From the NCBI RefSeq assembly GCF_028583425.1, contig NC_072795.1, positions 5,541,001-5,605,000 of the forward strand: 64,000 nucleotides of DNA, in the 5' to 3' direction. The notes beneath the pieces were generated by a model. The model was not told where the DNA came from. It was given only the letters and a program-made list of their open reading frames with translations, and made no database searches. Of this stretch, positions 58,931 to 64,000 are shown one piece after another. The DNA comes from Eublepharis macularius. Taxonomy: Eukaryota; Chordata; Lepidosauria; Squamata; Eublepharidae. The position numbers and the translations under genes are program-made. The first letter of the stretch is position 1; each line of letters opens with the position of its first letter.

Positions 58931-59106
58931 GATGGTTGTTGTGGGTTTTCCGGGCTGTATTGCCGTGGTCTTGGCATTGTAGTTCCTGATGTTTCGCCAG
59001 CAGCTGTGGACGTCAGGAACTACAATGCCAAGACCACGGCAATACAGCCCGGAAAACCCACAACAACCATCGTTCTCCGGCCGTGAAAGCCTTCGACAAT
59101 ACATAA
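58931..59106. repeat. Near-perfect PLE-like palindrome (type C)
   Basis: GTTGTGGGTTTTCCGGGCTG at the left and CAGCCCGGAAAACCCACAAC at the right; about 60 bp pair on each side with a loop of about 20 bases. The CTGAAGA half is deleted here. Followed by CGTTCTCCGGCCGTGAAAGC, as at 6340. Confidence 0.75.
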
Positions 59107-59929
59107 AACTCCACCTGTTGAATTTGTGCCTGTTGCATAATGGTCTCGAAAGGTGGCAGCTGTAAATGTCGCTCTTGTGCTTGACAGCACACCTAAAATA
59201 AATCTTAACTTTATAAAATAAGTCAGTCGGTCACATTCTCAGGAAGCAGCCAAATACTTCTGTTGCAGGAAAAAACGTAATTTTGCATCTTTAAGGTGAA
59301 TGGGGTGTTGCTTTATGAGTAGGAAGAAGGTAATTGAGAATACGGAGCGTGACCGATCAGTACACACCCTCTGGGCAGGAGTGAGTCAGATTCATGCCAA
59401 GCAGATCTGGCATTCCTTTGTCCTCTGCACAACGGTTGGGTGCGTCACAAGCACAATCCTAGCATTGCTTGGCCTTGTGGCCTCTGTTTAAAACTAGAAA
59501 TCCTCCTGTCGGCACGTAGCTGATGTTTCAGGAATGAGGTTGCAGCACCTGGGTATTCTTTTGGCCTTTCGCCGAGGGTAAAGCTCTGCTGATGGAAGAG
59601 GCAGGGAAGGCAGCTTTGACTGCTTGGTGTGCGGCTTTTAGATCAACCCCTGCTAGTGCCTTTCTGGTGCTCACAGGTGGCAGCTGGGGGAAGAGAAAGG
59701 GGGGAAAGATCCACCTCCCTTAGCACCTTCCCCCAGCAGTGCACAGGATCCAGAGTTAAATACGGCTGCAGTTTTTATAAACCCAGCTTCATCAGATGCA
59801 GGAAGGGCAAACTAGGTTGATAGAAATGTACAAGGGGTCAAAGATATAAAATGTGAAGTGGTGCTTAAAGGCAGTGGGATAGAAGAGCTACAGCCAGATG
59901 CCTCTGTGCTAAGGTCATGGGTGTGCGAG

Positions 59930-60035
59930 AGAGGTATAGCTGTAACGGGATAGTGCAGGATTCAGGTCCAGTACCTTAAGGACCGTCTAGGTTTCCAGGG
60001 CTTGAGCTATCGAGAGTCAAGGCTCCCCTTCATCA
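59930..60035 (-). repeat. PLE tail relic (type B), reverse
   Basis: CAGGATTCAGGTCCAGTACC, GGTTTCCAGGGCTTGAGCTA and CGAGAGTCAAGGCTCCCCTT match the left arm of 44800–45035. Confidence 0.55.
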
Positions 60036-60870
60036 TGTAAGAGGAAGCCCGTGTCATAAATGAGGCCCAAATGAACTGAATTAAGTTTCCTAATAAATTC
60101 TGATTCAGCTGTCGTGCGAGAGGGCTCTCTGGAGTTTTTAGTGAATTCTCTCTTCTGACCCAGTCATTTGTGCCAGGCAACGAGCATCCATTCATCAAAA
60201 GCAAGTGCAGAAATTGTGTGTGAAGGTGCAGGGATGTGGCGGAGGGTCAAGGGAAAGAGAAAATTGCCTTGTGGCGATGGGGACTTTGTCCTCATTTGAA
60301 CTGGTTGTAGAGTTCGCACCTTGTCTACTGGCCTGGATAAACAGAAAATAAGTGAGAGATATTAACATTTCAGTGTTTTCTGCAGCTTTTAAGTATTCTC
60401 TTACTTGACCGGCTAGGTTGGGAGCCAATGCTAATCTGAAATATTTCTAGCAAAAGACTAATAAAACGAACTCTTACATAAACCATGATTTGTGTGTTTA
60501 TTGTAACATGCAGTGGATTGCTCTCTTTTCAGCTGTATCCTGTGTTTTATTGTGGGTATGGGACGGATGGATGAACAACTGCATTACCCATCTGGCTGGT
60601 GTGACCATTTTGGTTGGGAGGAAACGGGCCTTGATCTGGCCGTTCCTACTGGAAGGTCTTGACTGCCTCAGTCCCTGTCAAGTGCTGTGGGATGCAGAGA
60701 GTAGCAGGCTGGTCTGATCTGTTCCTCTGCCTTGGACAGAGCTTCCCCGCCCACAGGCCGCAGATCAATCTAACACTGTCAGCATGGGAGCTGAGCAAAG
60801 CTGGCAAACATCCCAAATGAGGATCCGTGGAGAGGGAACTTGGGTTGCTCAAAACAGACTTTATTATTTG

Positions 60871-61181
60871 CAGGGCTTTTTTTCTGGGGAAAGAGGTGGT
60901 GGAACTCAGTGGTGGAACTCAAGACCACACGATGACATCATTTTGGGTCAGCTGGAACAAGGGGAGAGTTTTTTAAAGTTTAAATTGCCCTCTGCGAAAA
61001 TGGTCACGTGGGCGGTGGCCCCGCCCCTGATCTCCAGACAGGGGAGCCTGCCGAGCGGTGCGGAGGGCAATCTAAACTCCCCTCCGTCTGGATATCAGGG
61101 GGCGGGGCCACCACCCATGTGACCATTTTTAAGAGGTGCCGGAACTCCGTTCCACCGTGTTCCTGCTGAAAAAAAGCCCTG
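60871..61181 (+). mobile_element. hAT-type MITE, family A (copy 3)
   Basis: Ends CAGGGCTTTTTTTC and GAAAAAAAGCCCTG. Perfect 8-bp duplication ATTATTTG (60863–60870, 61182–61189). Same orientation as copy 1. Confidence 0.93.
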
Positions 61182-61189
61182 ATTATTTG

Positions 61190-61660
61190 TCTTCATTTGC
61201 TTTCGTATTCTGCCTTTCCTGGGGATATACTGAAGGCAGCTATCAAAAAACTTAAGGTTGCATCAATTAAACTAATACAACAACATGAAACAACAGTCCG
61301 TTAAACCAAGCCATTAAAAACAAGCCATTGGACACAAACAGTAGAAAAATTTCCACAGGACAGTCCTCAGGCTAGAAGAAGTTGATTTTAAAAACCTGGT
61401 AAGATTTTTTTTAAAAGCTCTAATTAAAAGCCTGGAGAAAAAGATGTTTTATCCAGGCCCCTAAATGAAAGTAGAGTAGGCACCAGGGGAGCATCAAGGA
61501 GGACCGCATTGCTAAGGCGAGGGGCCACCACAGAGAATGCCCTGTCTTTACTTGCCATTTGCTTCACCCAAGGTGGGTTGAATAGGATTGGAAGAGACAG
61601 ACCTTCCGGTACCCTGGCCCCTAGTTGTTTAGGGTCATAATGTAAGAACCAGCTCTTTGA
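61190..61660 (-). mobile_element. L2/CR1-group LINE fragment, reverse
   Basis: TTCGTATTCTGCCTTTCCTG (reversed tail), then A-rich sequence and GCTAAGGCGAGGGGCCACCA with GAGAATGCCCTGTCTTTACT, echoing the C-terminal region seen at 45.9 kb. No open frame. Confidence 0.5.
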
Positions 61661-61919
61661 ATTTTCTGTGTTGTAGTCCTGTGTTCTGCTAACTGGAAAG
61701 CCAAGAAGTTAGTCTTCCTTTGGGTGACAAATGCTGGGAAAAGGTCACTGCCCTACATTATGTTGCTACCAACTGTAAGTCCCATAGAGTGCTCTACTGT
61801 TCATACATAAGTATACACTTGCACGTATCTCTGTCCCGATACAGAGAGTTAACAGGTAGAAATTGGAAAATGGAATTGAATCCCCTCTAGCAAATCTTTT
61901 GTTCCCTAAGTCTGGCCCA

Positions 61920-62290
61920 CTTTGATTTCACAGAATCACAAGAGTTGGAAGGGGCCATACAGACCTTCTGGTCCAACCCCCTGCCCAGCGCAGGATCAGC
62001 CTAAAGCATCTCTGACAAGTATTCATCCAGCCTCTTCTTGAAAACTGCCAGTGAGGGGGAGCTCACCACCTCCCTCAGCAGCTGATTCCACCTTTGAACT
62101 ACTCTGACCATGAAAAAGTTTTTCCTAATATTCAGCCGGTACCTTTGTGCATGCAATTTAAGCCTGTTGCTTCGGGTCCTATCCTCTGCTGCAAACTGGA
62201 ACGGCTCCTTGCCCTCCTCCAAATGGCAACCTTTCAAATATCAGATACGTGGATTTCCCTCCACGTAAAAATTATAAAGCTCCAAACTCT
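61920..62290 (-). mobile_element. CR1 LINE 3' end
   Basis: CAGAATCACAAGAGTTGGAA, GGTCCAACCCCCTGCCCAGC and CAGCCTCTTCTTGAAAACTG: the reversed CR1 3' region, well preserved. The minus-strand ORF at 62001–62237 is CR1 sequence (FFMVRVVQRWNQLLREVVSS). Confidence 0.82.
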
Positions 62291-62394
62291 GTCTTCCTAT
62301 ATCCACTTTTATTTTTCATACTTCCTAGGAATAGAACCACCAAGAAACTGCATAGTAGGAAAATGCGAGACCTGAACTGAAAAAGAACAAGATG

Positions 62395-62505
62395 GATAGC
62401 CATGTTAGTCTATCTGTAGCAGCAGAAAAGAGCAAGAGTCCAGCAGCATCTATAAGACTAACCAAATTTGTGGTAGGGTATGATGAGCTTTCATGAGTCA
62501 CAGCC
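62395..62505 (-). repeat. PLE tail, left arm only (type A2)
   Basis: GATGGATAGCCATGTTAGTC, GAGTCCAGCAGCATCTATAA and GTGGTAGGGTATGATGAGCT match the left arm at 23385–23440. Cut by the SINE at 62505. Confidence 0.65.
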
Positions 62506-62765
62506 AGTTTGGTGTAGTCATTAAGAGCGGCAAGTCTCTAATCTTGAGAGCTGGGTTTGATTCCCCACTCCTCTGCTTGAAGCCAGCTGGGTGACTTTGG
62601 ATCAGTCACAGCTTCTAGGAGCTTTCTCAGCTCCACCCTCCTCTCCAGGTGATTATTGTTGTGGGGATAATGACATACTTTGTAAACCACTCTGAGTGGG
62701 TATTAAATTGTCCTGAAGGGCAGCATATAAATCAAATGCTGTTGTTGTTATTATTATAAGCAGCT
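62505..62765 (+). mobile_element. tRNA-derived SINE (second squamate type)
   Basis: CAGTTTGGTGTAGTCATTAA, GGGTTTGATTCCCCACTCCT, GTGTAAACCACTCTGAGTGG-like block and a (TTA)n tail. Close to 51205–51470. Confidence 0.83.
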
Positions 62766-62766
62766 A

Positions 62767-62985
62767 TGGTTGTTGTGGATTTTCTGGGCTGTATAGCCGT
62801 GGTCTTGGCATTGTAGTTCCTGGCATCTTCAGAGGTGTAGCACCAAAAGACAGAGATCTCTCAGAGATCAGCAGCTGCTGGCAAAACGTCAGGAACTACA
62901 ATGCCAAGACCACGGCTATACAGCCCAGAAAATCCACAACCACCACCGTTCTCCGGCCATGAAAGCCTTCAACAATACATTATAA
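62767..62985. repeat. PLE-like palindrome (type C), decayed core
   Basis: TGGTTGTTGTGGATTTTCTG at the left and CAGAAAATCCACAACCACCA at the right. CTGCTGGCAAAACGTCAGG shows GAAA changed to CAAAA. Confidence 0.7.
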
Positions 62986-63379
62986 GCTGCTGTTTATCTG
63001 TCTCAATAGGGGGTGTCTTTTTCCACCCCCAAATGGGAGACGAATTCCCGTTGCGTTTCTTCTGCCGAAAGCATAGACGGCGTGCAAAAAGATAGGGCGA
63101 AGAACCGGCTTTAGAAAAAGCCACGCTTTGGCCGCGCTTTGCCGGCGCTTCTGCACTGAAGTCTTCAATGAAGGCTCTGAACAGGCGGCGCAGCAAGGCG
63201 GAAGCTGGTAAAGGTGTCTATTGACGTGCCTGATTGATATCGCCGCCGGATGACCGCGTTCTGAGGACGCGTTTCTTCCCTATTTCCTCTTCCCTGCATT
63301 CTCAGCATCTCCATAGATTTCTCTGTCTTTTTTCTGCGCGGCGGCCGGGGCTTTCCTAGAATCAGGCTTTTACTTTAGA

Positions 63380-63640
63380 CAGCCTCACCCGGCTCGTTGC
63401 CCGGGAGAGGGGTCCTGAGGGGGCGAGGCCGTAACGCGTCACATCCGGAGTGGCTTGAGGACGCGCCGGAAGCGGCAAAGGAGCTTGGTCACGGACTGCC
63501 GTTGTGAGGGGCGCCGCTGGCCAGATTCTCCCTCAGCCCCGTAGCGCCGAGCCGAGCCACGCCGGCGTCATGATCACCTCCGCCGGTGAGGCAGCAAAGG
63601 CGGGTCCCGGGCGGTGGGACGCGCGGGCCCCGGGGGTTTT
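63380..63640 (+). promoter_or_regulatory. PSMD1: PSMD1 CpG promoter with ETS-type site
   Basis: CpG-rich, TATA-less. CCGGAAGC (63466–63473) is an ETS/GABP-type motif about 100 bp before the ATG, usual for housekeeping genes. Confidence 0.6.
63570..63585 (+). CDS. PSMD1: PSMD1 exon 1 (start codon; rest beyond window)
   Basis: PSMD1 (Rpn2) is the large scaffold subunit of the 26S proteasome regulatory particle base. ATG ATC ACC TCC GCC G then GTGAGG: MITSA plus one base; human starts MITSAAG. Only 16 coding bases are here, so the call leans on position: C2orf72 then PSMD1 in the same orientation is the human 2q37 order, and a CpG promoter precedes it. Confidence 0.82.
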
Positions 63641-63739
63641 CCGCTGAGTCAGGCAGGCCCCGAGTTGCCTCCTCCGCCGGCTTCTCCCTCAGGCTTCCCT
63701 TCTTTTCGCCTCGCCTGCAGCGCCAGGCCTGGATCTAAG

Positions 63740-63962
63740 GTTGCCAACCTACAGGCGGTGACTGGAGATCCGGGATTATAATGGATCTCCAGGCTGCAGA
63801 GATAGGGTTGCCAGCTCCAGGTTGGAGATTTCAGGGGTGAAGCCGGGAGAGGGTGAGGTTTGCGGAAGGCAGGGATCTCAGTAAGGTATAATACCATAGA
63901 GCCCACTCTCCAGAAGAGCCGTTTTCTCCAGAGGAGCGGTTCTGTATGGCCTGGAGATATAG
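63740..63962. mobile_element. Family C hAT-MITE pieces in PSMD1 intron 1
   Basis: AAGGTTGCCAACCTACAGGC and ATAGGGTTGCCAGCTCCAGG start two adjoining members; the second ends near GGCCTGGAGATAT. Target duplications not clear. Confidence 0.6.
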
Positions 63963-64000
63963 GCTACTTCCGCACACGTCCTTTCAATGCTCTTTAGAGT

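Overview
The window is vertebrate nuclear DNA, most likely from a squamate reptile (a lizard or gecko; I cannot fix the species). The coding exons are amniote-like. They are buried in a squamate-style repeat mix: BovB/RTE, CR1, L2-like and L1 LINEs, tRNA-derived SINEs, many hAT-type MITEs, Helitron ends, and many Penelope-like (PLE) tails, one attached to an intact reverse transcriptase–GIY-YIG ORF.

Layout. (1) 1–7.4 kb, plus strand: last intron, last coding exon (2374–2468) and about 5 kb of 3' UTR of an LRCH-family gene, by position LRCH3. (2) 8.4–22.3 kb, minus strand: the complete ten-coding-exon IQCG gene (dynein regulatory complex subunit DRC9, 419 aa), convergent with LRCH3. (3) 22.6–30.2 kb, plus strand: the complete five-exon RPL35A gene (110 aa), divergent from IQCG across a short CpG-rich bidirectional promoter. 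(4) 30.2–46.3 kb: an intergenic repeat yard with L1, BovB, L2-like, a PLE with a 543-codon ORF, hAT MITEs and a Helitron terminus; I find no host gene. (5) 46.3–55.3 kb, plus strand: a complete three-exon C2orf72 orthologue (259 aa). (6) 55.3–63.4 kb: intergenic, with nested CR1/BovB, a hAT MITE, SINEs and PLE palindromes. (7) 63.4–64 kb, plus strand: CpG promoter and first exon of PSMD1 (26S proteasome subunit Rpn2), starting MITSA.

In human, LRCH3–IQCG–RPL35A lies on 3q29 and C2orf72–PSMD1 on 2q37, so the window spans a junction between two conserved synteny blocks. LMLN, the human neighbour after RPL35A, is absent. IQCG is a ciliary axoneme gene, and its start codon sits in a near-consensus RFX X-box. 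RPL35A and PSMD1 are housekeeping genes with typical YY1/TOP and ETS promoter motifs.

The most interesting non-gene signal is in the PLE-derived repeats. At least three repeat types share CUGANGA – short hairpin – GAAA, the catalytic-core layout of a hammerhead ribozyme. The hairpin arms differ between types but stay complementary.
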